Shown: positions 1 to 11,050 of the stretch, in pieces
How positions within the stretch are numbered: the stretch's first letter is position 1
Layout: each line of letters opens with the position of its first letter
NCBI GenBank assembly: GCA_015345905.1
Contig: JADDTR010000010.1
Location: 434,001 to 498,000 of the forward strand
Length of the DNA: 64,000 nucleotides
Origin: Aotearoamyces nothofagi
Lineage: Eukaryota; Ascomycota; Leotiomycetes; Leotiales; Tympanidaceae
Direction: 5' to 3'
Made by a program: the position numbers and the translations under genes
Notes under the pieces: generated by a model
Told to the model about the DNA's origin: nothing
The model's database searches: none
The model's input: only the letters and a program-made list of their open reading frames with translations

Positions 1-3000
1 GTTATTACACTAGACAGTCCGCCGGCATTCTTCCGTAAGCGGCTAGAAATGGAAAAGACACACGTAAAAGGTTCATTGACGTGGAGCGATTTCGAAAATT
101 GGTATAGACAGACAGATATTGTCTACAATCCTAAAGCACTGAAGACAGCTGTTGTGACACTCAACAAGGAGCAGGCAATCATCGATATTGGTAAGCTAGA
201 AAGAACCCTGATAACTACAGGAATTAACATTTAGCAGGACGGTGGACTACATATAGTTTCTTGTTTGACAACAGTAAACAAGATTCCGGCTTATATGACA
301 AAATTAAGAGTGCGCTTCAGGATTTCAATATTGAAATTCTCAACTTTCAGGACTTCCACGAGGTCCCAGGGATTAAGGCTCCCATTTGGTCTTTGATAAA
401 CACCCCTAAAGTTGATTCACCTAGCTCAGAACTCAATTCATTACATGGGAATAAATGGTCAATGCTGCCATTTGAGGTCAGATACCAACTGGAAGTTTGC
501 ATATCACGAAATGTCCTGAACGAGCATAATATCACCCCGGATTTTGTGGATGCTCTAGGTGATCTGGCAAGCAAAGACCAAACAAAGGCAAGAAGCATCC
601 TCGAGTACATTGCAGAACAGGACAGTCGTATCTACGACCCCATGAAGATATTCCAGGACCCGGAAGCACTTTGCTATTCTGCAAATTCAAAGATCCCACA
701 TTACTGTGCATATGCCCGAAAGGCTACTATTACCCCAACAACGATCTACTACAGCACACCCACAGTCGAAACCTCCAATCGTGTCATAAGACGGTTCTCT
801 GAACACGGTGACCGCTTTTTACGTATTCAGTTCACAGACGAGAAATTTGAGGTATGTAATACATCTGGCTCTACAATACAACATGCTATAAATGGTCCAT
901 TTCCATTAATTTATAGCCGCTGTCTGAGGACTAACTGAACGATTTAGGGCCGTATCAACTCATGTGCTGATAAAGCGCGAAACGATGAGATATTTACCAG
1001 GGTATTTCGGGCACTCCTCAACGGCCTCAGGATAGGGGAGCGGCATTACGAGTTTTTGGCTTTCGGGAATTCACAATTCCGTGAGAACGGAGCATACTTT
1101 TTCTGTCCAACAGAACACTTGACCTGCAATCACATCCGTCAGTGGATGGGAAGATTTGACCACATCAATGTTGTCGCAAAGTATGCTGCGCGACTAGGTT
1201 TATGCTTCTCGACAACTAGAGCCATCCACAGCACTAAGGTTCAAATTGTCCAGATTGAGGATATTGAGCGCAATGACCATTGCTTCACTGATGGTGTTGG
1301 CAAAATATCTAATTTTCTTGCCAAGATGATAGCTTCTGAACTTGGCTTGTCATCTGTTCCATCGGCCTTTCAATTCCGTATGGGTGGCTGCAAAGGCATC
1401 CTTGCAGTATCGCCAGATGCCAAGGGCCAAGAGGTCCATGTGCGAAGGAGTCAGCAAAAGTTTAGTGCTATTTATAATGGCCTTGAGATCATTAGATGCT
1501 CACGGTATTCTCCCGCTACGCTGAACCGCCAAACAATAACCATTCTTTCTTCCTTAGGTGTTGGCGATTATGTCTTCAATAAAATGCTAGCTGCCCAGCT
1601 TTCCAACTACCATTCGGCCATGAGCGACAAGACTTTGGCCCTGAACCTCCTTGGAAGATACATCGATGACAATCACACCACACTGACGATGGCTGGTATG
1701 GTTATCAACGGGTTCATGGAGTTCAGGGAGCCATTCTTACTGTCGCTTCTTCATCTTTGGAGATCATGGTCCATCAAGCTATTGAAAGAGAAAGCAAAGA
1801 TTATCGTTGAGAATGGCGCATTCCTATTAGGAGTGACAGATGAGACGGGCACTCTCCGAGGTCACAAGAATACTACCACGGAATTGCATTCTCCGGTCGA
1901 TGTGGACGAACTTCCGCAAATATTTGTTCAAGTTCCTAATAAGAATGACCCTGGACACTACTGCGTCATTGAGGGTGTCTGCCTGTTGGGCCGTAACCCA
2001 TCTTTACATCCCGGAGATATACGTGTTGTACAAGCTGTAAACATTCCAGCACTGCATCATCTTCGTGATGTGGTCGTTTTCTCACAACTTGGTGACAGAG
2101 ACGTTCCTAGTATGTGTTCTGGAGGTGATCTTGATGGGGATGATTTCTTTGTCATCTGGGATGACCAGCTGACACCCTTAGAGTGGAACGTTGCGCCAAT
2201 GGTTTACACGCCTCCGAAGGCCATGGAGCTGGATCGGCCAGTTGAGATTGAGGATCTGATGAAATTTTTCGTGAAGTACATGAAAAATGATGCTTTGCCG
2301 ACTATTGCTCACGCTCATCTTGCGCAGAGTGATTATCTCGATCTCTCTGTCAAAGACCCTAAATGTCAGTACCCAGTTCTAGATACCTCATTGATTACTA
2401 ACAAATATCCAGGCTTAGAACTTGCAACACTACATTCCAAGGCAGTCGATTACGTTAAGACTGGTGAGTCGGCTCAGATGCCGAAACAGCTTAAACCTCG
2501 GCAGTGGCCGCACTTTATGGAGAAGAAATACAAGCCAAAGGAACAAATCTACAATTCCAGCAAAATACTTGGCCAGCTCTATGACATGGTTGAAAGAGTT
2601 GATTTCGTACCGCAGTATGAAGCGCCATTTGACCAACGTATCTTGAAGGCTTTTGAACGCGACGATGCCATGTTGAAGACAGCTCGGCAGATCAAGACTA
2701 AGTATGATACTGCTATGCGGCGTATCATGGCTCAGCAAGAAATCAAGACCGAATTTGAGATCTGGTCTACATTCGTACTCTCTAGGCCGCGTGTAGGCAG
2801 TGACTATAAAGTCCAAGAGGAGATGGCCATTATCACTGGGGCTCTTAAGGATCGATTTCGCCGAGTGTGCACCGAAGCCGCCGGAAGTAAGGAATTCAAA
2901 CACCTTGGCCCTTTCGTTGCTGCCATGTATCGGGTCACGTTTGAGGAGATGGGAATTGCTCTCCACGAGTGCCGTACTACAAGAATAGTCGGTGGCACAG

Positions 3001-3788
3001 AAGTCCCAAAAAGGAAAATGGAACCAAAGTATATGCCGCTCATGAGCTTCCCATGGCTCTTCCATGACGTCCTTGGCAGAATTGCTACAGGAATTGAGGC
3101 ACGGGAAGATCTCGAAGATCTCGAATTGCCTTTCTTGACGAGAAAAGAGCCGAAGAGAAGTCGTCGTTCAGAGTCCAAAAATGACGAGTCAGATTCTGAG
3201 GATTTTGTGGAGACTGCTGAAGGCGTTACTCATCGTGGAGAGTTCCTGGATCTTTTTAGACCTGACGATGTTGACTCTGAAGGAGAGCAGGTAGAGCAGC
3301 CACATGGGCCAAAGTCTGCGCACTACTCCCAGAATCATGTCTGCTGCGAAATCTCCGAGACGCAGGCGTTACACCAGACTTCCATAGGAAAACACACCAA
3401 AACACATGACACCAGTAGCCAGGCCAATGCCGTGGACGAGAGCTTGATACTAGATCTGAATGGCCCCCTTTACATACCAAAGAGTGTCGGAATAAACACA
3501 GTGCCATCTCCCCAAAGCAGCTCTCAACCATTAGCACCATTGGTAGCACCATGCCAGGCTAGCTCGCTACTTCCAGAAACCGGCAGTCTCGTAAATGTGG
3601 ATGATAGTCCTGTGGCCCTTGATAAACCTGGAAGAACGCTTTCATCTCTCGAAGACCTCATTGGGGCTGGAGAGCTAGCTAATTTACCTCTTGTAGATAA
3701 CCAACTGGATATGGAAGAGGAAGAGATCATTCTCGATCAGGTTGAGGAATCTCCCCTCGAGAAACTCGCGCGCCTCACTAGGTCTTGA
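1..3788 (+). CDS. RNA-dependent RNA polymerase, 5' partial
   Basis: This is a cellular RNA-dependent RNA polymerase of the RNA silencing machinery, which copies single-stranded RNA into double-stranded Dicer substrate. The gene enters from the left edge, so its start is missing; 1215 residues are visible. Two introns fit: 191-234 and 852-947 (CTAAC branch point at 931). Exons 1-190, 235-851 and 948-3788 join in phase. The catalytic metal-binding motif DLDGDD lies at 2127-2144 (about residue 663), preceded by the conserved MCSGG. The Leu in DLDGD is typical of the SAD-1/RRP-3 type, whereas QDE-1 has DYDGD; this subtype call is from memory of the families. The last 220 or so residues are acidic, Ser/Pro-rich and probably disordered. 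The function of the specific paralogue (quelling, meiotic silencing or antiviral) cannot be told from this fragment. Confidence 0.95.
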
Positions 3789-4853
3789 CTCCTTATTAAA
3801 TCTTGAAAGCTTGCCTATTTCTCTACAACTTTTCACGTGCCCAACTAATACAATGCTTCATTCTGCACTTCATTTCTTCTCTGATGGCGTTGCTATCATC
3901 GGAACATCTCGTGGAGTTTCAGGGGTGATAAGGTCCTAGTTCTTATTTTAGCGCCTTGCAGCACCGTACAAATAAATAAATATGGAGCAATGAAAATGAT
4001 GTCTTCTTGTATGTTCCGATGCTGAATATGCCACGACCCCCGTTCAAGCTACGAGACAGATGCTGATGATCGTAATTATGAAGATATATTCATCTGATAA
4101 TCCATTCCGGCACATAAATCAGTTATTGGCGAGTATGCTGTACCCTACACTATGAGACATGTGCCTAGGCGTTAGAGGCATGATTTTACTGAATTACAAG
4201 AGAGTACATAAACAATCTACAAAGAACTATCCGGAGTTCTTCTGCTTCTGTCCTGTAGGCAACTCGCAGCTCGCAAGTCCATAATCACTTATAGTAAGTT
4301 TGGCTATCGAAGACGGAAATCGACGCGTCTCTACTGAAAGTGTCAAAGTCCTACTTTTTCGCCGTTCTAGGGCCGTCTTAAACGCCTTGCGGATTCGAGG
4401 GGCATTTGAGACTCTTGCTGTAATATATACCTACGCGCTATCCATTTTACAACACCCAGACGGGGTATATAAAACCTGTTAACATTTAGCACACGTGACC
4501 TCCGGGTAACGCTAGTGGGAGCATAAGGACAGCGCATAATTCATAGACTTTTACATAGTTAGGCATAAATCACACTCTATTTCGCAACAGGACCCCAAAC
4601 CTCTAAATAGTGTAACCTCTAGTTTTATGAACGCTAACATTTACCCCGGGGAGGCTAGGTGGGTGCCACTCGTGCCCCTGTAACTTCTAATTTCTAATCG
4701 ATAACGACATGAGCTTCGAGCGTTGAGCAATAGACGTCATCAACTAATGGGGCTCCTTTAACTTCTACATTCATGTCGAGATATCTACCTCACAACACAA
4801 TCTCTTTAATCAATCCCGCAGTCAAACGCTTCTTGACAAGCAAGTCATCCATC
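3789..4853. other. Intergenic, RdRP to dehydrogenase
   Basis: About 1.06 kb without a supportable gene. It is moderately AT-rich. A TATAAAA-like stretch lies near 4467 and an ACACGTGA motif near 4491. Both are too far from the ATG at 4854 to be assigned with confidence. Confidence 0.5.
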
Positions 4854-5817
4854 ATGCCAAACATCTTAATTATTGGAGCAACTCGAGGCCTCGGCGCCTC
4901 TCTTGCTAACGAATACGCGAAGAACGGCAGTGTGGTCTTCGGTACATCACGATCGTCTGCTGCTCCCAGCACGGAAAACCTATCCAAAGATATCCAATGG
5001 ATTCCAAATATCGATGCTACTGATCCAGGTGTTGGTGAAGCCCTTGTCAATCAGCTTTTTACGCACGGCATTAGCGGAGGTATGGTGGAAGGAGGAGTCA
5101 AAAACTTTGACGTTGTAGTATGACCATCAAACGTTTAATGCTCGATAAACGACATTAACTGTGCCACAGATTATCACTGCGGGGTATTTTGCCACTGAAG
5201 ACTTCAAAACTGGCCCTAAGTGGGCTGAAGAAGTCAAGATGTACAGTTCGTGTCTCTTACCATCCCTAGGTGGACTCTCAACTAATCACTCAACTACTCC
5301 AGCAACAAGCGCCATATCCCCACCATTCATCGTCCATAACCTATCGCGTGCAAAGCTACTCCGAAAAGGCTCAAAAGTCATCCTTGTTTCCTCTGAATCC
5401 GGGTCGATTACGCTACGCCACGAATCCGAAGGTGGCGGAAACTACGCTCACCACGCTTCAAAGGCCGCATTGAACATGGTTGGAAAACTCTTGAGCCTAG
5501 ATCTGAAGGAGCAAGGTGTAGTCATTAGTATTGTGCATCCGGGATTCATGCGCACTGAGATGACGAAGGGAGTGGGATTTGATAAGTATTGGGACGATGG
5601 TGGAGCAGTGACTCCAGATGTGGCGGCAAAGAGCTTGATTAAGTGGGTAGAGGACCTCAACATAGGAAAGACGGGGGAGTACTGGGCACCGAGAGGACCG
5701 CGTAAGTTAACACAAATCATGGCAATAGATATGCTAATCGTGGCAATAGGAGACATTGGAACTGCAGAGGCGGTTTTGGGAAAGAATCTACCTACGCCAT
5801 TACATTTGCCATGGTAG
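4854..5817 (+). CDS. CsgA-like short-chain dehydrogenase/reductase
   Basis: A 268-residue NAD(P)-binding Rossmann protein of the short-chain dehydrogenase family, closest by eye to the fungal CsgA/C-factor-like group. Introns at 5118-5169, 5246-5302 and 5702-5749 keep the frame. The nucleotide motif GATRGLG is at residues 7-13, followed by the ITAGYF segment (NAG equivalent) and the VSSESGS serine loop. The usual YxxxK is not present: the Lys is preceded by YAHHAS, so Tyr sits six residues before Lys and His occupies the normal Tyr position. I chose the ATG at 4854 because the family begins just before the glycine motif. An in-frame ATG at 4773 would add 27 residues, basic and without acidic residues, that could act as a mitochondrial presequence. 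The substrate is unknown. It is convergent with the CFEM gene. Confidence 0.88.
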
Positions 5818-6300
5818 CTTGCTGTTTGGCTGAATTAAGCAGCCCGATTGCCCTTATTAACTGTGAACACCACAAACAAAATCATGGTAGCTTAAGAGGT
5901 AAAGTTTTAAGACTCGATCTAGAGCAACATGACTTTCTTTTAGCATTTATAGGCGACTGTGTTTCCGTCTTGACTGTTATAGGCAAAGTCCAAGCTAAAG
6001 CCTTCGGAACGGGGTTTGCTTAATGAAAGTCTTAAGTGACATAATTGGGAAATTATCCAGAATCATCCAAGAATCTCTCAGCTCATGGAGGTGAGGGGAA
6101 GGTTCCCGACTCATTTAGAGGATCATGATATTATAAAATTATATTATTGTAAAACGTTGCCATTGAATTGAAACCTTTTGCCGATTACTAGCAGGACCCT
6201 CCTTCCGACTCATATAGCCAATCATGGAAATAAGATGCCACAAGTACACCAACAAAACACGACCATAATCTTACCGCCTATATACAGTTCGCGAGGCGTC
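5818..6300. other. Convergent intergenic spacer
   Basis: About 480 bp between the 3' ends of the dehydrogenase and CFEM genes. It is AT-rich, especially around 6125-6160, as expected for 3' regions. No gene or repeat is seen. Confidence 0.5.
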
Positions 6301-6873
6301 CTAGAAGATGGCAGCAACACCTAGGAACACAGCAGCCAACCCGCCAAGACCATTGGGCATCATTCCTACAGCTGCCGCGGTTGAGGCGACACTCGCCGCG
6401 CTTGAAGCAGCAGATCCGGTAATCGTGGCAGCGCTTGTTGTCGGCAACCCAGAGGTCGACGTGGTACCCAGGGTCGTCGCATTCCCGCTCCCCGTGGTCG
6501 CAGCGCTGCCGGCACCAGTGCTCGTAGCCGTGGCGGATCCAGTGGCGCTCGGCGTCTCCGTGGCGCTGCCAGTCGTGACGACGCCGGCAGAGCTCATGGC
6601 GGCAAAGTAGGCGCTGCAGAGCGCCTGGCCGACCGTCTGCGCCGCGACGAGGTCGCCCGATGCCGTACAGGCGCTGATGAGGCAGGCAGCCCCAGCGCTT
6701 GCGATAGCCGCCTGCCCCGAGCCGGCGCACTGGCATCCTTGGTCGTCCAGGGCGCAGCCGGCGGCCGGGATGGCGCTCGCCAGACAGGCGACGGCGCAGC
6801 TGGGCTCGCCCCGGAGGTCCTGTGCTGCTGCCGCGAGGGCGAAGGAGACGAGGGCGGCGACGGTGAGCTTCAT
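6301..6873 (-). CDS. CFEM-domain GPI-anchored surface protein
   Basis: A single-exon, 190-residue secreted protein. Residues 1-17 form a signal peptide (MKLTVAALVSFALAAAA). Residues 24-90 form a CFEM domain with eight cysteines at 26, 30, 40, 47, 49, 64, 69 and 86. The spacing includes the diagnostic PxC-x3-C and CxC pairs. Asp43/Asp44, just before the CxC, correspond to the acidic residue that coordinates haem iron in characterised CFEM proteins. A Ser/Thr/Ala-rich stalk follows (about 95-170). A hydrophobic tail ending LAAVFLGVAAIF is consistent with GPI attachment. CFEM proteins act at the cell wall or membrane in haem or iron acquisition, surface properties and host interaction; which role applies here is not visible. 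Codon use is strongly GC-biased. Confidence 0.93.
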   Translation of the reverse strand: MKLTVAALVSFALAAAAQDLRGEPSCAVACLASAIPAAGCALDDQGCQCAGSGQAAIASAGAACLISACTASGDLVAAQTVGQALCSAYFAAMSSAGVVTTGSATETPSATGSATATSTGAGSAATTGSGNATTLGTTSTSGLPTTSAATITGSAASSAASVASTAAAVGMMPNGLGGLAAVFLGVAAIF

Positions 6874-7003
6874 GGTGAGTCGGTGGGGCTGGCTGGCTGG
6901 CTTGCTTGCGAGACCGTGGAGGGCGAGATGTCTGCTGTTTGGTCAATCGATACGAGGGGAGAAGCGTAGGAGGGACCGATCAACCCACCGAGAGAGGCGG
7001 CTG

Positions 7004-7010
7004 TTATATA
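7004..7010 (-). promoter_or_regulatory. TATA box of the CFEM gene
   Basis: On the minus strand this reads TATATAA, 131 bp upstream of the CFEM ATG. It is the only TATA-like sequence in an otherwise GC-rich 5' region, which suggests regulated transcription. Confidence 0.5.
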
Positions 7011-8787
7011 TGATACCCATACACCCGTACGGCCCAGCCCACACGGCTCCCGAGGAACGGTTTGCCGTGCCTTCCTCCCGCCAGTCGGCGACGGCCTGTA
7101 GTAGGCGCTGACATGATAACGATCAAGGTAACTCGTAAAGCAGAGGAAGCTAGAAAGTCCGGTGTTCTCGCCCGCTACCTTGATCGATGCTCGATGCGGA
7201 GATGGAGGGGTCGGCCTATGGCGGCCGGTATATAAGTGTTGCTTGGCACAGCGGCAGTGGAAGCCTCAGAGCTAGGGCTTTGGCGGTCTTGTCGCGAGCG
7301 CATCGCGCTGCTTTACGCCGCATACGGAAATACGGGATGCTCACGGCATTGAAGGGGCATTCTGGCTCGGACGGCAGATTGGAGCTGGGAGGTACACTGC
7401 AATGCCAACGCCTGAGGCATACTGCTATTCTATTTTGATCGGCGTACTGCCGATTCTACCTCTAAATCTTCTGCTTTATCTGCTTCTTACTCTAATGCCT
7501 TCTCTTCTTCAACGATGTCCAGATCTTCGGCCATGAGTGGCCTTGTCTATCTTGAAGCTTTCGCATCCCTCCATCCCGAGGCCTGCAAAGGAGGTAGAGA
7601 ACTTGTCACATATGCCTATTCTTCTACATGAGAAAAGTGAAGCATATTAGAGGAAGAACCGAACCAAATCAACTGCTCTCACTGAACGATAGAGCCGGAA
7701 ATTTGCCATGTTGTAGCATAGGCTGAGGGAAATGATAGAGATGAGTTCTCGGAAAGAGAACAAGAGGGTTGGCGTCTAGAGGTTCTACACGTATTGTTCC
7801 GTAGATATACTACGAGCATGTAGTTGTACCCAAGGTAAGGGCGCCTATGCAACACCATGATTAGACATGATGGCCAATTCCTGGTCCCAATCCATGATTC
7901 TTCGAATCATGGAAAAGGTCGGATCAGGAATCGCTCGACGTCTACAGCTCTGTTACACAGTAGGCGACTAAGGCCCTTTAGCACCCGCTCCTGCAGCCGC
8001 CCCTGCATCCTCTAGCAGCTCGGCCGCTCACTCGCGCCCATACCCGGATCTCTGAATGGGGATGGATGCGATGGGCGCGAAGATGGGAATAACCTTTCAT
8101 CCAAGAACCCGGGATTTGTTTAAAGATTGGTAATAGAGAGACACCCCGAAATGACAAAGCAGCCTATGTGTGCAGAGATGGGCGACCCTGCACGGGACAC
8201 CACTGCAAGCATAGTACTGTATATAGACCTGTGAGATGCCCTCAGGAAAAGGTCCACATCGCTGTATGCACTGCACATCAACACAGAACCCAGAGGCCCC
8301 AGGCACCCCGGCTGCTGACTTCTACCGGGTGCTCCTGCGACATCTCCACGAATTCTGGCACTTGGCACGTTCTCCATCTCGACTCCCGATGATGAGTTCT
8401 CGCTTGCGGTATGGCTACTTGTTGCCACGGAGCCTGCGAGGAGATTCTTGCTACCGACGACGCCTTCCAGAAAGACGGCTCGGGTCTGCCTTGGACGGTC
8501 TACCGCGTCGGCATCATCTCTGACGAGGACGGGGCTGGAAATGGTCGGGCGGGAGCTGTTGGAGAAGAGGGATTCGGATGCAAGATGGCGAAGCGTGATG
8601 ATGCTGGATGGCTGGTTAGAGAAGTAGAGATGGGGGGAGAATAGATGGGCTGGGAAGCAGCCGGCTCTCTACGCCTGCCCAGCAGAACAGAAAGACCTGC
8701 GAGACCGTGTACGGGTGTTGCATGGGAAAGCAAAGGGGACGCAGGAAGTAACAGTCTGTAATATACTGTCGCATAGCACTATAGGGA

Positions 8788-8792
8788 CAAGA

Positions 8793-8838
<46 letters not shown>

Positions 8839-8886
8839 AGAAAAGAGAGAAAGAGAGAAAGAGAGAAAGAGAGAGAGAAAGAGAGA
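8788..8886. repeat. (GA)n-rich pure purine tract
   Basis: About 100 nt composed only of A and G on the plus strand, mainly GA and GAAA units. It is a microsatellite that could form triplex DNA. Confidence 0.85.
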
Positions 8887-9220
8887 GCAGGCAGGCAACA
8901 AGCCCTACGCGTGCCGACAGACAGCACAGCAGGCCTCTGATGCTTCCGTGGGCAGCAGACGACTGTCATACCGTACTCCGTACTCTGTACTTTGTATTTG
9001 TGCCGATTCCATCTCACTCTCGCAGTACTGTAGACCCACGGGACCTCCCTTGGTCGCTGTAAGCCAGTGACCCCGAAGGCAGGGCAGGTACAGACGAGGA
9101 CAGAACAGCACCAGCGACCCCTAAGGCAGGTACAGACGGCGACAGAACCGCACCGCACCTAAGCTTATTTCGCACGGACGGTGTGGGCCGAGGCTAGCGA
9201 CAATGGGCATTGTTTGTGCC

Positions 9221-9398
9221 GTACAGACTACCGTACAGTACCGTACAGTACCGTACTTGGTGTACCTGTATTGTACTGTACAAGTATCGGCCGGACCCAC
9301 ACCGCCCCTCGCGACCGACACGCGACCGGTGCGGCGCTGGCCGTCGCGAAGGATCGTCTTCTACAGTACGGTACGGTACAGTACAGTACAGTACAGTG
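9221..9398. repeat. GTAC-palindrome cluster
   Basis: Two dense clusters (9221-9283 and 9361-9398) of overlapping GTACAGTAC, GTACGGTAC and CCGTACAGT words, separated by ordinary sequence. Each unit centres on the palindrome GTAC with a 4-6 bp period. Confidence 0.75.
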
Positions 9399-9750
9399 AT
9401 TCAGGGTTGTCGACTGCCATTGGGTGGGTGTTTTGTTTCATCTCAGGGCCTGAAACAAAGGAGCGGCAGGGGTGGCTGGGGTGTCTGGGTGTCTGGATGG
9501 CTGGATGGCTGGATGGCTGGTGTACTGTAAGGGAGGCAGGGGAGGGCGGCAAGGCAAGACTCTTCTCTGCAGGTATTGATTGGGCAGTGCAGAGGATAGA
9601 GGATAGAGGATAGAGGAGTATTGGACAGTATTGGGCAGTAGCCGTAACGAGCAGCCTGCCCAGCGAGCGACACACGCCACGCGACGCTGCAGTACGTAAA
9701 GTGGCAAACGTGTCTCGCGTGGGCTTCAGGGCCCTGGGGACGCTGGGACG

Positions 9751-9860
9751 ACCCTGATGTACCGTGATGTACCCTGATGTACCCTGATGTACCGTGATGT
9801 ACCGTGATGTACCCTGATTGACCCTGATGTACCCTGATGTACCCTGATGCACCACGATGC
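9751..9860. repeat. 10-bp minisatellite, 11 units
   Basis: Eleven head-to-tail copies of ACCCTGATGT, with variants ACCGTGATGT, ACCCTGATTG, ACCCTGATGC and ACCACGATGC. The array is in perfect 10-bp register. Divergence increases toward the right end. Confidence 0.92.
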
Positions 9861-9959
9861 ACCGCTGGGCCTGCTGCGTCTGGCGTATCTGGCTGCGGCC
9901 CTGTAGCGACGGGGCTACCGTACTGCCCAGACCGCGTGCACTGGACTGACTGACTGGCA

Positions 9960-10240
9960 CCTCCCTGCCTCACCACTGCACTACACTTACACTACTGTAC
10001 TCAAACTCACTGCTCACTACTCACTAACCTCACTAACTACTGCCCTACTACTCACTGCTCACTACTCGCTACTCCCTAACCTCTCTACTCACTACTGATT
10101 GCCTCGCTAACCTCACTAACCACTGCCCTACTACTCACTACTGTACTCGCTGCCCTACTACTCACTAACCTCTCTAACCTCTATAACCTCACTACTCACC
10201 ACTCACCACCTCACCACCTCACCACCTCTCTAACCTCGCT
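9960..10240. repeat. Degenerate CTCACTA/CTAAC pyrimidine-rich repeat
   Basis: A run of loosely repeated ACTACTCACT, CTAACCTC and CTCACCAC words, almost free of G. The period is irregular, so this is cryptic simplicity and not a clean tandem array. Confidence 0.7.
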
Positions 10241-10454
10241 ACCTCTTCTCCTCCTCCCGCCCTGCCAATCTGCCATGACCGGGGGCTTGAACGCACAGCC
10301 GTCAATCTCGCCCCAGAGCCCCTGAGCTCAGCCATCCATCTCCGCCCCGGCTCCCTATAGGGATCCATCGAGCCAACGCCTGCCTGCCCGCACGCTGCCG
10401 CCCTTCCAACAGCAGCTGCGTCTGCTCCGTTGCGCGCCTCCTTCTTCTTTCATC

Positions 10455-10526
10455 GTGACCGTGACCGTGACCGTGAACTTGGACTTCAGCTTCAGCTCCA
10501 GCTCCAGCTCCAGCTCCAGCTCCAAC
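10455..10526. repeat. GTGACC and CAGCTC short tandem repeats
   Basis: Four copies of a GTGACC-type unit followed by about six of CAGCTC (TTCAGCTCCAGCTCC...). They lie about 0.5 kb upstream of the septin ATG, so they may fall in the promoter or 5' leader. Confidence 0.75.
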
Positions 10527-11050
10527 CTCACTACGCTCGTTGACAGAAGGATGCATCGCGCCCACCACTCTTCGTCTGCTTAAACAGAGCGTCGCCCAGC
10601 CTAACCCGCCTAAACAGCTTCCCTCGCACCCCCCCCCCCTTTCTCGGCTCTTCATCGCAGACGGCTCTGGTCCGCGCGCGAGACCCTCCCACCTCCGCAG
10701 TCTGGGCCATCTCCTGCGCCCAACGTCTCCTTTTCGACTCGACACCAGATCGTGAGATCATCAATTGCATCCCCCGACTTCGAAATCACCTCTCGCAAGT
10801 CGCTGGCTGCACTTCCACCTGCGACGGGATCCGTGCAATCGCCGACAGCTCTGCCACCGCAGAGACCTGTCAAAGGCGCATACATTCTCCATCGATCGAG
10901 CTAGCGTTTTGTCAGATAGTCGTTCTGCCATACCTGTCCGTCTCGACATTCCGCCGGCTTCATCTGTTCGACTTGCCATTCCAGGAGTCCATCTGGGGCA
11001 AATCAGGCGAGGCCTGCTAACCTGTGACACCTCGACGCCCAATCAGCAGA

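Larger units (their letters stand above)
6874..11050. other. Repeat-rich intergenic region, no supportable gene
   Basis: About 4.2 kb between the divergent CFEM and septin genes. It holds a purine tract (8788-8886), GTAC-palindrome clusters (9221-9398), a 10-bp minisatellite (9751-9860), a degenerate pyrimidine-rich repeat (9960-10240) and short repeats near 10455-10525. Open frames here are low-complexity translations of these repeats, with no recognisable domains. The last 700 bp or so are probably promoter and 5' leader of the septin gene. Confidence 0.6.

Noticed and set aside
2430-3065. 211-codon antisense frame within the RdRP gene
   Set aside because: It is a shadow of the conserved polymerase frame and has no domain of its own.
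9751-9860. CRISPR-like array
   Set aside because: Units are contiguous 10-bp copies without spacers, in a eukaryotic genome; it is a minisatellite.
9361-9976. Minus-strand frames of 180-200 codons with repeated SGYI/TVHQGT
   Set aside because: They are translations of the 10-bp minisatellite and GTAC words and have no domain.
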